From Corynebacterium capitovis DSM 44611 (lineage in GTDB: Bacteria; Actinomycetota; Actinomycetes; Mycobacteriales; Mycobacteriaceae): DNA of 64,000 nt. A model generated the notes under the pieces. It ran no database searches. It saw only the letters and a list, made by a program, of their open reading frames with translations, and had not been told where the DNA came from. Positions within the stretch are counted from its first letter, which is position 1, and every line of letters begins with the position of its first letter. The position numbers and the translations under genes were made by a program. Below are positions 8,607-15,983 of the stretch, piece after piece. The stretch lies in NCBI RefSeq assembly GCF_030440535.1, contig NZ_CP047117.1:558001-622000 (forward strand). Direction: 5' to 3'.

Positions 8607-9233
8607 TTACAAAAACTGCTGGTAGGCAGACGTTGACTCGGCTGCGAAGGCGGCGGCGGTTTCCGAGTAGGGGCCGGGGGTGGGAACGAACACGGCGCGT
8701 CGGTAGTAGTCGAGCTCACGGATGGACTCCACGATATCGGCGAGCGCGCGGTGCGCCATCCCCTTCGCGGGCTGGTGGTAGTACGCCTTGGGGTACCAGC
8801 GGCGGGACAGCTCCTTGATCGTGGAGACGTCAATCATGCGGTAGTGCAGCGCGGCGTCCAAGGCGGGCATGTGCGCGCGGATGAAGGAGCGGTCGGTGGC
8901 AATCGAGTTGCCGGCCAGGGGGGCCGGGTGGTTCGGGTCGCAGTGCGTGCTGATGAGATCCAACACGGCGCGCTCGGCATCGGCGATAGTGAGGGGGGAG
9001 GCGACGATGTCGTCGAGTAGGCCGTTCGAACGGTGCATGTTTTCTACGACCTCGTCCATCTCGGCGAGCTCGGCGTCCGTGGCGTGGACAACCAGGTCGA
9101 CACCGCCATCGAGGATGGTGAGGTTCGCGTCGGTGACGAGGGCCGCGACCTCGACGATGACGTGGCGCGCCGGGTCAAGGCCGGTCATTTCCAGGTCGAC
9201 CCACACGATCCGGTCGTTCTTCGCCGCTGACAT
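8607..9233 (-). CDS. orn: Oligoribonuclease
   Basis: DEDDh 3'-5' exoribonuclease that degrades 2-5 nt RNA fragments, including the linear products of cyclic dinucleotide hydrolysis. The 208-residue protein has Exo [11 protein letters not shown] (D13, E15), Exo II around IATDRSFI, and Exo [13 protein letters not shown] with the catalytic His and Asp. The start codon overlaps the stop of the upstream SDR gene by one base, so they are co-translated. The orn/SDR pairing resembles M. tuberculosis Rv2511/Rv2509. Confidence 0.95.
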   Translation of the reverse strand: MSAAKNDRIVWVDLEMTGLDPARHVIVEVAALVTDANLTILDGGVDLVVHATDAELAEMDEVVENMHRSNGLLDDIVASPLTIADAERAVLDLISTHCDPNHPAPLAGNSIATDRSFIRAHMPALDAALHYRMIDVSTIKELSRRWYPKAYYHQPAKGMAHRALADIVESIRELDYYRRAVFVPTPGPYSETAAAFAAESTSAYQQFL

Positions 9234-10039
9234 TAGGCGTCTCCCATCTTTGCGTAGAGTTTGCCGACCAGCGGCGCAATGACACCGCGCGGCCCGTAGG
9301 TTGAGACGACGTCCATGGCCTTGGAGAGGGGGCCGGGGACGACGCGGCGCTTGTTACGTCGTAAAGCGGCGAGCGTATCGCGGGAGCAGGATTCGTAGGT
9401 GGTCCAGAGGAAATCGGGCACAACCTTGTCGACGATCGTTTGCTCCTGTTCGGGCACGTGCGCCTCGCGCACCGGGCCGGGGGCGAGGAGGGTGACGTGG
9501 ACGCCGGAGCCCTGGAGCTCGAAGTGCAGGGCCTCGGTGAAGGCGTTGACCCCTGCCTTGGTGAAGACATAGGTGGCATTGTTCGGGATCGGGATGTTGC
9601 CCGCGGCCGAACCGACGTTGCACAACGCGCCCTCCCCGCGTGGCACCATCTGGTCCAACGCCGCCTTGGTAATGCGGAACACCGCGGTGGCGTTGAGGTT
9701 GTACTGGTTCGTTTCGTAGACCCAGTCCTGCTTCATGAACGGGCCGAAGGACGCGATGCCGGCCGAGTTGATGCAGATGGAGATCGTGCGGGTGCCGATG
9801 TAATCCAGCAGCGCGGTGACGTCGCGCTCCTTGGACAGGTCCGCGGCGAAGACCTCGACGTCAACGCCGTGCCGAGTGCTCAACTCAGTGGCGAGGCGCA
9901 TGAGGACGTCCTCACGCCGGGCTACGACGATGAGGTTGTACCCAGCCGAGGCGAGGTCGCGGGCAATGGCCTCACCGATACCTTGCGACGCGCCAGTGAT
10001 CAGCGCGTAGGAGTCGGTGGAGGGGGAGGGGAAACTCAT
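9233..10039 (-). CDS. cmrA: Short-chain dehydrogenase, probable mycolate reductase CmrA
   Basis: Likely reduces the 3-keto group of freshly condensed mycolates before export. The 268-residue classical-type SDR has the cofactor motif TGASQGIG, an NAG-equivalent NSAG, the catalytic Ser in NVGSAAG and YVFTK (Tyr and Lys). Family assignment to CmrA/Rv2509 rests on the adjacency to orn and the overall sequence (for example [28 protein letters not shown]), not on a search, so another SDR remains possible. Co-transcribed with orn. Confidence 0.8.
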   Translation of the reverse strand: MSFPSPSTDSYALITGASQGIGEAIARDLASAGYNLIVVARREDVLMRLATELSTRHGVDVEVFAADLSKERDVTALLDYIGTRTISICINSAGIASFGPFMKQDWVYETNQYNLNATAVFRITKAALDQMVPRGEGALCNVGSAAGNIPIPNNATYVFTKAGVNAFTEALHFELQGSGVHVTLLAPGPVREAHVPEQEQTIVDKVVPDFLWTTYESCSRDTLAALRRNKRRVVPGPLSKAMDVVSTYGPRGVIAPLVGKLYAKMGDA

Positions 10040-10052
10040 GCGCTCTAGGGTA

Positions 10053-10265
10053 CTAGTCGGGCTCCACAGTGAAGAGGTCGCCGGGCTGGCAGTTGAGGGC
10101 CTGGCACAGTGCTGTGAGCGTCGAAAAGCGAACCGCTTTCGCGCGGTTGTTGCGTAATACCGACAGGTTGACGGGGGTGATACCCACCTCCTCTGCGAGT
10201 GCCGTACCGGTTATACCACGCGCTTCAATGAGCTCATCAAGGTGGCAGACGACCCTGTTAGACAA
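10053..10265 (-). CDS. Small XRE/YozG-type HTH regulator
   Basis: About 70 residues, nearly all of it a Cro/CI-type helix-turn-helix (ALAEEVGITPVNLSVLRNNRAKAVRFSTLTALCQALNCQPGDLF). I prefer the TTG start at 10265 because a strong AGGAGG sits 8-9 bases upstream and the protein then starts at SNRVVCHLDELIE; a start at 10295 lies inside the upstream gene. It overlaps the end of the DUF2975 gene by 8 bases. DUF2975 membrane proteins are commonly paired with this regulator class, which suggests a co-regulated sensing or immunity pair; the function is unknown. Confidence 0.85.
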   Translation of the reverse strand: MSNRVVCHLDELIEARGITGTALAEEVGITPVNLSVLRNNRAKAVRFSTLTALCQALNCQPGDLFTVEPD

Positions 10266-10794
10266 GCCCTTCGACCTCCTCTTCCAGTTTCGCACCCCGC
10301 TTTACGATGGTGGCGACAACGCCCAGAGTCGTGGCCAAAAGTACGGCTGGGGCAATGTCGGACAACGGGGTCCCGGCACCTGCATTCCACCACCACTCGA
10401 TGCCGAGCTGGTATGCGGCCATGTTATTGGCCAACCCTTCCGCGCCGAGGCGGAATATGATCCAGGCGATTGCGCCCCAGCCGGCGAACCGAAGTGAGCG
10501 GGCGGTAGCGGCGGTGAACATGCGCCCGCGCATCATCGGGATCAGCGCTGTGACAAGGAACGCACCCGTGACCAGGAGCGCAATGTACTTTAAGGACAAG
10601 GCGACGATGTAGTAGGTCACGAGTACTGGATTCAGTTCGCTGGCAAGGATGCCATGTTCAAGTGCCGGGGAGAGGCGGGTGATGAAGATTTTGTTCTGCA
10701 CCATCAGGGTGATTTCCGGTGCGCAGTACACCACGGTTGCGATGATCACGCCGAGCAAGGCACTTCTCATATGTTTTCCCGTTCGGGTTTCCAT
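10258..10794 (-). CDS. DUF2975 family membrane protein
   Basis: A 178-residue integral membrane protein with about four hydrophobic helices (near residues 10-27, 58-86, 103-115 and 145-165), fitting the DUF2975 family, function unknown. It is first of a two-gene unit with the XRE regulator. Its upstream region (10831-10860) holds two inverted repeats rich in ATCGATA, probably the operator for that regulator. An alternative ATG lies eight codons in. Confidence 0.82.
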   Translation of the reverse strand: METRTGKHMRSALLGVIIATVVYCAPEITLMVQNKIFITRLSPALEHGILASELNPVLVTYYIVALSLKYIALLVTGAFLVTALIPMMRGRMFTAATARSLRFAGWGAIAWIIFRLGAEGLANNMAAYQLGIEWWWNAGAGTPLSDIAPAVLLATTLGVVATIVKRGAKLEEEVEGLV

Positions 10795-10830
10795 TGCGAC
10801 TCCGATCCATATCGAATTCCGATGCTGTCG

Positions 10831-10860
10831 ATTATCGATAATATCGTAGATCGATACGAT
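10831..10860 (-). promoter_or_regulatory. Double inverted repeat upstream of the DUF2975/XRE unit
   Basis: ATTATCGATAAT (10831-10842) is a perfect 12-bp palindrome. It is followed by ATCGTA-N6-TACGAT (10843-10860). The heptamer ATCGATA recurs at 10835 and 10850, 15 bp apart. The patch is AT-rich against its surroundings and lies 37-66 bases upstream of the start, where an operator is expected. Confidence 0.6.
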
Positions 10861-10990
10861 TTCAAGCTGTATGGCTAGACGGTTTTACACCGGCTCGTGG
10901 GCCGTGTGCGCCCCAGGACCTGGCGTCCGACCGCCCGCGATCTAGCGTTTTACCGGCGTAGTCCCGCTCCCCGAGAAAACCCGAACAGAT

Positions 10991-12337
10991 CTAAATCTCG
11001 TGCATCTCCATATCGCGGGTCTCGGGGGACCAGAGGATTGCTGCCAGCGACACGGCGGTGACAACAATGAGGTAGACACCGACTGCGGCCGGGCCGTGCG
11101 CGGCGTTGAGGGCCGTCGCGATGAAGGGGGCAATCGCCGCACCCAGGATGGAGGCAACGTTGTAGGAGATGCCGGAGCCGGTGTAGCGAACGTTGGAGGG
11201 GAACAGCTCAGGAAGAATGGCTGACATGGGGCCGAAGATGAGACCCATCAGGACCATGCCGGTGAAGAGGAAGATGCCGAGTGAGAGCATCGTGAAGCTG
11301 TCCGGGTTGAGGAGCCAGCGGAAGGCCGCGCCGTAGGCGATGATCGCCGCCGAGGTCCACCCCAGCACGGGGCGCCGCCCGTAGGTGTCCGCGAGTCGGC
11401 AGGCCACAGGGATGCCGATGATGAACCCAAAGATGCAGACGAGCTGCAGTTTGAGGAAGTCGACGTACTCGATGCCCAGCCCCACTCCTTCGGTGGCGGA
11501 ACCGATCCCGTAGGAGAGGAACCAGGTGGTCACGATGTAGAACAACGTGTAGCACCCGACCATGATGAGAGTGCCCTGCACCAGGGGCTTCCATGCCTTG
11601 GCGAGGACCTCCGAGACCGGGGACGAGACCTTCTCGTTGTCGTTGAGCACTTTTTGGAAGACCGGTGTCTCCTCGACTTGAAGGCGCACCCAGAGCCCAA
11701 CCGCGACCATGACGGACGACAGGAGGAACGGGACGCGCCATCCCCAGGTCATGAACGCGCCCTCGACGTCACCGCGCGTGTGGCCGAGCCAGGTGACCAG
11801 GATGAGGAACAACCCGTTGGCCAGCAGGAACCCGAAGGGGGCGCCGAGCTGGGGCCACATCGCCGCCCAGGCGCGCCGGCCCTTCGCGGCGGTCTCGGTG
11901 GACAGCAGCGCCGCCCCGGACCACTCGCCGCCCAGGCCGAGGCCCTGGCAGAAGCGCATCAGCGCGAGCAGCGCGGGCGCCCAGAGGCCCGCCGTGGCGT
12001 AGGTGGGCAGCAGGCCGATGATGAAGGTGGCAATGCCCATTGTCAGCAGCGCGCCCACAAGCGTCGCCTTCCGCCCGACCCGGTCGCCGAAGTGTCCGAA
12101 GACGACGGAGCCGAGGGGACGCGCGATGAACGCCAGGCCAAAGGTGGCAAAGGACTGAAGTAGCGCGACGGTCGAGCTTTCTGACTTGGGGAAAAACAAG
12201 TACGGGAACACCGCGACGGCGGCGGTGGCGTAGGCGTAGAAGTCGTAAAACTCGATCGTTGTGCCGATTGTGGAGGCGAAACGCACGCGCCGGCGCTCCT
12301 CTGGCGTCGTTGTTCGCAGCTGCTGAGTCGTAGTCAC
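10991..12337 (-). CDS. MFS permease, metabolite:H+ symporter (MHS) family
   Basis: A 448-residue, 12-helix proton symporter of the MHS group (ShiA, ProP, KgtP and relatives). Typical signs are the N-terminal STIGTTIEFYDFYAYATAAVAVFPYLFFP, the loop 2-3 motif GHFGDRVGRKATLV, GLGLGGEWSGAALL, and the second-half LADTYGRRPVLG. The substrate, an organic acid or osmolyte, cannot be told from sequence. The start is a GTG with GGAAAGGA upstream. An inverted repeat CCTTTCC/GGAAAGG (12346-12366) overlaps that ribosome site. It stands alone. Confidence 0.88.
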   Translation of the reverse strand: MTTTQQLRTTTPEERRRVRFASTIGTTIEFYDFYAYATAAVAVFPYLFFPKSESSTVALLQSFATFGLAFIARPLGSVVFGHFGDRVGRKATLVGALLTMGIATFIIGLLPTYATAGLWAPALLALMRFCQGLGLGGEWSGAALLSTETAAKGRRAWAAMWPQLGAPFGFLLANGLFLILVTWLGHTRGDVEGAFMTWGWRVPFLLSSVMVAVGLWVRLQVEETPVFQKVLNDNEKVSSPVSEVLAKAWKPLVQGTLIMVGCYTLFYIVTTWFLSYGIGSATEGVGLGIEYVDFLKLQLVCIFGFIIGIPVACRLADTYGRRPVLGWTSAAIIAYGAAFRWLLNPDSFTMLSLGIFLFTGMVLMGLIFGPMSAILPELFPSNVRYTGSGISYNVASILGAAIAPFIATALNAAHGPAAVGVYLIVVTAVSLAAILWSPETRDMEMHEI

Positions 12338-12345
12338 TGGTCAAT

Positions 12346-12366
12346 CCTTTCCAATATGTGGAAAGG
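12346..12366 (-). repeat. Inverted repeat at the ribosome-binding site of the MFS gene
   Basis: CCTTTCC (12346-12352) and GGAAAGG (12360-12366) flank 7 bases. One arm contains the GGAAAGG that serves as ribosome-binding sequence, so folding would hide it. It could equally be a repressor site. Confidence 0.45.
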
Positions 12367-12440
12367 TATTCTTGCACAGTGGGAATCTCCGGGCATAAAG
12401 GGGGGCGCGCCCGCCTTCCGACGTGCGCGCCCTAGGAGTC

Positions 12441-12581
12441 TTAAGCGTTCGGCTCCTCCGGAGCGTCGCTATCCACGGTGTCCTCGATGTCGTCGAAGGA
12501 CTCGGGGTTACCCGACTCGTTGCCGATGCGGTGCACGCTCGCGTCGAGAAGCCGATTGAGCTCGTTATCGGGGCTGGTCAC
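12441..12581 (-). CDS. Tiny acidic protein B (unrecognised)
   Basis: 46 residues from GTG 12581 with GGAGGAAAA eight bases upstream, beginning TSPDNELNRLLDASVHRIG and ending in an acidic run (SFDDIEDTVDSDAPEEPNA). No domain, signal or membrane segment is visible; the C-terminal half looks disordered. One base separates it from the stop of tiny protein A, so it is co-translated with A. I do not recognise a family. Confidence 0.6.
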   Translation of the reverse strand: MTSPDNELNRLLDASVHRIGNESGNPESFDDIEDTVDSDAPEEPNA

Positions 12582-12582
12582 G

Positions 12583-12696
12583 CTACTTTTCCTCCTCTTC
12601 GGAAACCTCGCGCTGGAAGTCGCCGTCGGCGTCTGGGTCGCCGAGGTGGTCAATGCTGTCCTCGTTCGTCGGGGAATCGTTGTTCGGAGTGGTCAT
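12583..12696 (-). CDS. Tiny acidic protein A (unrecognised)
   Basis: 37 residues from ATG 12696, reading TTPNNDSPTNEDSIDHLGD and ending REVSEEEEK. The start is preceded by GAAGGAGG at good spacing. It is strongly acidic and probably unstructured, with no membrane segment. Its stop TAG is followed after one base by the GTG of protein B. Two strong ribosome sites in series argue that both are real genes even though they are shorter than usual cut-offs. Confidence 0.6.
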   Translation of the reverse strand: MTTPNNDSPTNEDSIDHLGDPDADGDFQREVSEEEEK

Positions 12697-12948
12697 CGTG
12701 GCCTCCTTCAGAGTGGACAATTCGTGGGCCCCAGCTTAGCGACGTCCCTCCGTCGCAGTCGGCTGTGCACTGCGGGGGACGAGATGTACATGTGTCACTG
12801 GAACCAGGCGCAGTGCACACCATCGGTGGGTTTCCGCCACCGCATAAGCTCCGCTATTCGACGCCAAGGCTTCCGCTCCTGGGCTTTCACGTCCCGCACG
12901 TGCTTGGGGTCGAATAGGCCGCTTCGCCACGAGGAGCGACAGTAAAAG

Positions 12949-13022
12949 CGCCCCCGGCAGGATTCGAACCCGCGACCAGCCGGGTAGAAACCGGATGCTC
13001 TAATCCACTGAGCTACGGAGGC
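12949..13022 (-). tRNA. tRNA-Arg (TCT)
   Basis: Minus-strand cloverleaf: acceptor GCCTCCG/CGGGGGC with one G-T pair, D-stem GCTC/GAGC, anticodon loop TTTCTAC (TCT), T-arm GCGGG-TTCGAAT-CCTGC, discriminator G. The outermost anticodon-stem pair (T27-C43) is a mismatch. The 252 bases between it and tiny protein A contain nothing I can assign. Confidence 0.95.
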
Positions 13023-13110
13023 ACGCCGTGTGACACGGCGCTTGTAGTGTAGCGCACCGCCGGCCCCCGGAATTTAAGGGAGGTCATCGACCGAAAGTAG
13101 GGTATGGGGC

Positions 13111-15099
13111 ATGACTGAGTCGGCAGTGCGGAAGCGTTCGGCACGGGCGGCGTGGCCCGTTTACCTCGCGGCGGCGGTGATCGCGGCGCTGGTGGCGGGC
13201 ACGATCTCGGAGGCTTTCCTCACCGAGTCGCTTGCGGCGCTGGGCATTCCGGACCCCGGGGCGGTGACCACCTTCGGCCTGCCGGCGGTGCGGGGGACTA
13301 TCTGGGTCTTGCTCGCCCTCGCAGCGGGGTCGTTCCTATTCACGGCCTTCCTGATTGACCCGCGGCGCGGCGGCACCGGTGACCTGAACGGGGTGCGGTT
13401 GACCGTCGACGGGGAGGTGGCGGCGAGGGCGGGCGCGTGGGCGTCGATAGGTGTCGCCCTGCTCTCCGTGGTGATGATCCCGCTGGTTCTTTCCGACGTC
13501 TCCGGCACCCCATTTTCCTCTGTCGCACTGCAGCCCAGCTCGTGGGCGACCGCGCTCGAGCAGGTTGCCGACGCCCGTACGTGGCTGGTTGTCGCCGCAA
13601 TTGCGGGAGTTGTCGGCGCGGTGGGCTTTGTCAGCCACTCGTGGTGGTCGCAGGTGTGCCTCTTCGCGGGCGCGATCGTCGCGATGGTGCCGTTGGGCCT
13701 GACGGGACATTCTGCGGCGGGCGGTGACCATGACTTCGGGACGAACTCCTACCTCTGGCACCTCACCTTCCTGCTGGTGTGGGTGGGGGCACTGCTGGCA
13801 CTGATCGCGCACGGCCGTCGGCTCGGGCCCGGCCTGGAGGCCGCCGTGCGTAGGTACTCCGCCGTTGCGCTGTTCGCCTTTGTGGCCATGCTCCTTTCCG
13901 GCGTGGTGAACGCCGCGATCCGCGTGCGCATCGGTGACCTTACGCAGTACAGCTACGGCTGGGTCCTGGTGGCAAAAACCGTCGGGTTGCTCGTGCTGGG
14001 CCTGATGGGCTACGCGCACCGCCAACGGACGATCCCCGTGCTGGCCACCGATACGCGCGCGTTCATGCGGCTGGCCAGCGCCGAGGTCTTCGTCATGGCG
14101 GTCGTGACGGGCCTGGCCGTCACGCTTGGGCGCACCCCGCCGCCTCCTCCCCGGTACTCGGATCTCTCGCGGATGGAGCTGCAGATGGGCTACACCCTCC
14201 ACGAGCCACTGACGGCGTGGAACTGGATCACCCAGTGGCGCCCCGAGCTGCTGTATTCCGTCATCGCGCTCCTGCTGGCCGCCTATTATCTGTGGCTGGT
14301 CCGGCGCGTTGACGGGTGGCGCGCCTCGCGAACCGCCTGGTGGCTCGTCGGGTGCGCCGTGGTTGTGGTGACGCTGTCGTCCGGGATCGGCATGCATATG
14401 CCGGCGCAGTACTCCGCGCACATGGTGGTGCACATGACACTGTCGATGGGGGCGCCCGTCGCTCTCGTCCTCGGGGCCCCCCTGACGCTTATCACGAGGG
14501 CGTACCCAGCCGGCGAGTTCAACCCCCGGCTGTGGGTCGAATCCTTCGAGCGCTCCCGATTCCTGCGTGTGGTGACGTGGCCGCCGGTATCCCTGGCCCA
14601 GTTCGTGTTCTTTTTCTACCTGCTCTACGTCGACATCCCACTGTATAACCTGATGATTTCCGAGCATGCCGGGCACGTCATCATGAACGGCATTTTCCTC
14701 CTGTCGGGGTACTTCTACTTCTGGGAGCTCATCGGGCCCGACCACATCGAGCACCGGGCGGGTGTCAAGGTTCGCCTGGCGTGGTTGTGGGTGTCGATGC
14801 CCATCCACCTCTTCATGGGCGTCTACCTCATGCAGCTGGGCGTGGTCATGGGGGAGGAGTTCTACGATTCGCTCGCTCTGCCGTGGCACCCCGACCTCCT
14901 CGCCGATCAGAAGGTGGGCGGCGGCATCGCGTGGGCATCCGGGTCCTTCCCACTGGTCATCGTATTCGGCACGTTGTTCCGTCTGTGGCTCGCCGAGGAC
15001 CGCGCTGAGACTCGCGAGTCCGATCGTCGCGCGGCGGAGAGCGACGACGAGGAGTGGCGCCAGTACAACGACATGCTCGCGCGCTACGCGCAGCACTAG
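13111..15099 (+). CDS. CopD-CtaG fusion: copper-resistance D / cytochrome c oxidase assembly membrane protein
   Basis: A 662-residue polytopic protein joining two families. The N-terminal part (about 1-345) is CopD-like, with helices around GHSAAGGDHDFGTNSYLWHLTFLLVWVGALLALI and its conserved His residues. The C-terminal part (about 370-640) is CtaG/caa3-assembly-like, with His-rich helices GMHMPAQYSAHMVVHMTLSMGAP, SEHAGHVIMNGIFLLSGYFYFWELIGPDHIEHR and MPIHLFMGVYLM. Such fusions are typical of actinobacteria (Rv0102-like). The probable role is copper handling for assembly of the CuA/CuB centres of cytochrome aa3. It stands alone after tRNA-Arg. Confidence 0.9.
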   Translation: MTESAVRKRSARAAWPVYLAAAVIAALVAGTISEAFLTESLAALGIPDPGAVTTFGLPAVRGTIWVLLALAAGSFLFTAFLIDPRRGGTGDLNGVRLTVDGEVAARAGAWASIGVALLSVVMIPLVLSDVSGTPFSSVALQPSSWATALEQVADARTWLVVAAIAGVVGAVGFVSHSWWSQVCLFAGAIVAMVPLGLTGHSAAGGDHDFGTNSYLWHLTFLLVWVGALLALIAHGRRLGPGLEAAVRRYSAVALFAFVAMLLSGVVNAAIRVRIGDLTQYSYGWVLVAKTVGLLVLGLMGYAHRQRTIPVLATDTRAFMRLASAEVFVMAVVTGLAVTLGRTPPPPPRYSDLSRMELQMGYTLHEPLTAWNWITQWRPELLYSVIALLLAAYYLWLVRRVDGWRASRTAWWLVGCAVVVVTLSSGIGMHMPAQYSAHMVVHMTLSMGAPVALVLGAPLTLITRAYPAGEFNPRLWVESFERSRFLRVVTWPPVSLAQFVFFFYLLYVDIPLYNLMISEHAGHVIMNGIFLLSGYFYFWELIGPDHIEHRAGVKVRLAWLWVSMPIHLFMGVYLMQLGVVMGEEFYDSLALPWHPDLLADQKVGGGIAWASGSFPLVIVFGTLFRLWLAEDRAETRESDRRAAESDDEEWRQYNDMLARYAQH

Positions 15100-15137
15100 G
15101 CTTTCGCTTTTCGACGCCCACCCGCTCTTACCTCTTC

Positions 15138-15158
15138 AACCCTCGTACGTCAAGGGTT
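15138..15158 (+). repeat. Inverted repeat after the CopD-CtaG gene
   Basis: AACCCT (15138-15143) and AGGGTT (15153-15158) can form a short hairpin, followed by TCGAG rather than a T run. It may be a weak terminator. Confidence 0.35.
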
Positions 15159-15180
15159 TCGAGTGAAACAATTCTCGGAA

Positions 15181-15206
15181 TGTGGATAGCGCGTGGGTTA
15201 TCCACA
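15181..15206 (+). promoter_or_regulatory. Two opposed DnaA-box-like sites upstream of ssb
   Basis: TTATCCACA (15198-15206) is a perfect consensus DnaA box. TGTGGATAG (15181-15189) is an 8/9 match to the same box in the opposite orientation. Together they form an 8-bp inverted repeat, TGTGGATA...TATCCACA. They lie 107 bases before the ssb start. Confidence 0.6.
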
Positions 15207-15312
15207 GGGGCGAGGGGAGCCCCTTTCTTTGGCGCGCGGCCTCAGGCATGCTTGGCCCCACTGCCCGCCCGGGGCAGGACACGTACGCACCGAAAGAGGG
15301 GGGCTTTCAGCC

Positions 15313-15888
15313 ATGACTCAACTACCCATAACCATCAGTGGCAACCTCATCGCCGACCCAGAGTTCCGTCAGTTCGAGTCGAGCGGAGCGCAACTGTGCA
15401 AGATGCGCGTCGCAACGTCGCGCCGGGTACGAACCGAGGACAAAGATGACAGCGGCCGCACGATTTGGAACGACACAGATCACCTGTACATCGACGTCGA
15501 ATGCTGGGGCCAGCTCGCCGTCAACGCGACCGCTTCGCTACGTAAGGGGTTCCCGGTAATCGCTACCGGGTACTTGGTTACCGATGTCTGGGAGCAGGTA
15601 AAGACCGAGGAGGATGGAAGCGAGAAGAAGCTGACCCGTTACAGCACCAAGCTCAAGGCCGGCCGCGTGGCTTTCGAGCTGAGCAATTTTCAGGTGTCTT
15701 CCCAGCGCACGTCGAGCAACGGGAATACGCCGACCGGCATGGAGCCGGTGGAGGTGCGCACAGCCACCGAGCTCGGCGCCAGCGAGCCGCGCGTGAGTGC
15801 GGAAGACAGCATCACTCCGCCACGCAAGCCGGCGCTTGTCGGTGCGGGGGTGCCGTCGACAAGCGAAGGCGACACGCCCCCGTTTTAA
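15313..15888 (+). CDS. ssb: Single-stranded DNA-binding protein (second SSB type)
   Basis: 191 residues: an OB-fold (about 1-115, starting TQLPITISGNLIADPEFRQF), a low-complexity linker, and the acidic C-terminal tip GDTPPF that recruits partner proteins. The start is ATG 15313, after AGAGGGGGG. The gene sits immediately before ettA rather than in the rpsF-ssb-rpsR-rplI operon. This matches the actinobacterial accessory SsbB position (M. tuberculosis Rv2478c, from memory). The DnaA-like boxes upstream suggest possible replication-linked control. Confidence 0.9.
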   Translation: MTQLPITISGNLIADPEFRQFESSGAQLCKMRVATSRRVRTEDKDDSGRTIWNDTDHLYIDVECWGQLAVNATASLRKGFPVIATGYLVTDVWEQVKTEEDGSEKKLTRYSTKLKAGRVAFELSNFQVSSQRTSSNGNTPTGMEPVEVRTATELGASEPRVSAEDSITPPRKPALVGAGVPSTSEGDTPPF

Positions 15889-15983
15889 GCGCGTGCGGGT
15901 AGGACTGGGCGAGACGCCTCGGCCGCGAAACTCTGCTGTACCCTGTGGGGAGAATTCCATCGAAAAATCAAAGGGGACACTAC

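Noticed and set aside
12723..12948. Gene in the gap between tiny protein A and tRNA-Arg
   Set aside because: Short Arg-rich frames only, without ribosome sites or codon bias.
13336..15096. A 586-codon minus-strand reading frame
   Set aside because: It is wholly antisense to the CopD-CtaG gene, whose motifs are clear, and its translation (Arg, His, Gln, Pro-rich) has no domain. High GC makes long antisense frames common.
15181..15206. A replication origin at the DnaA boxes
   Set aside because: Only two boxes, no AT-rich unwinding region, and no dnaA, dnaN or parAB nearby.
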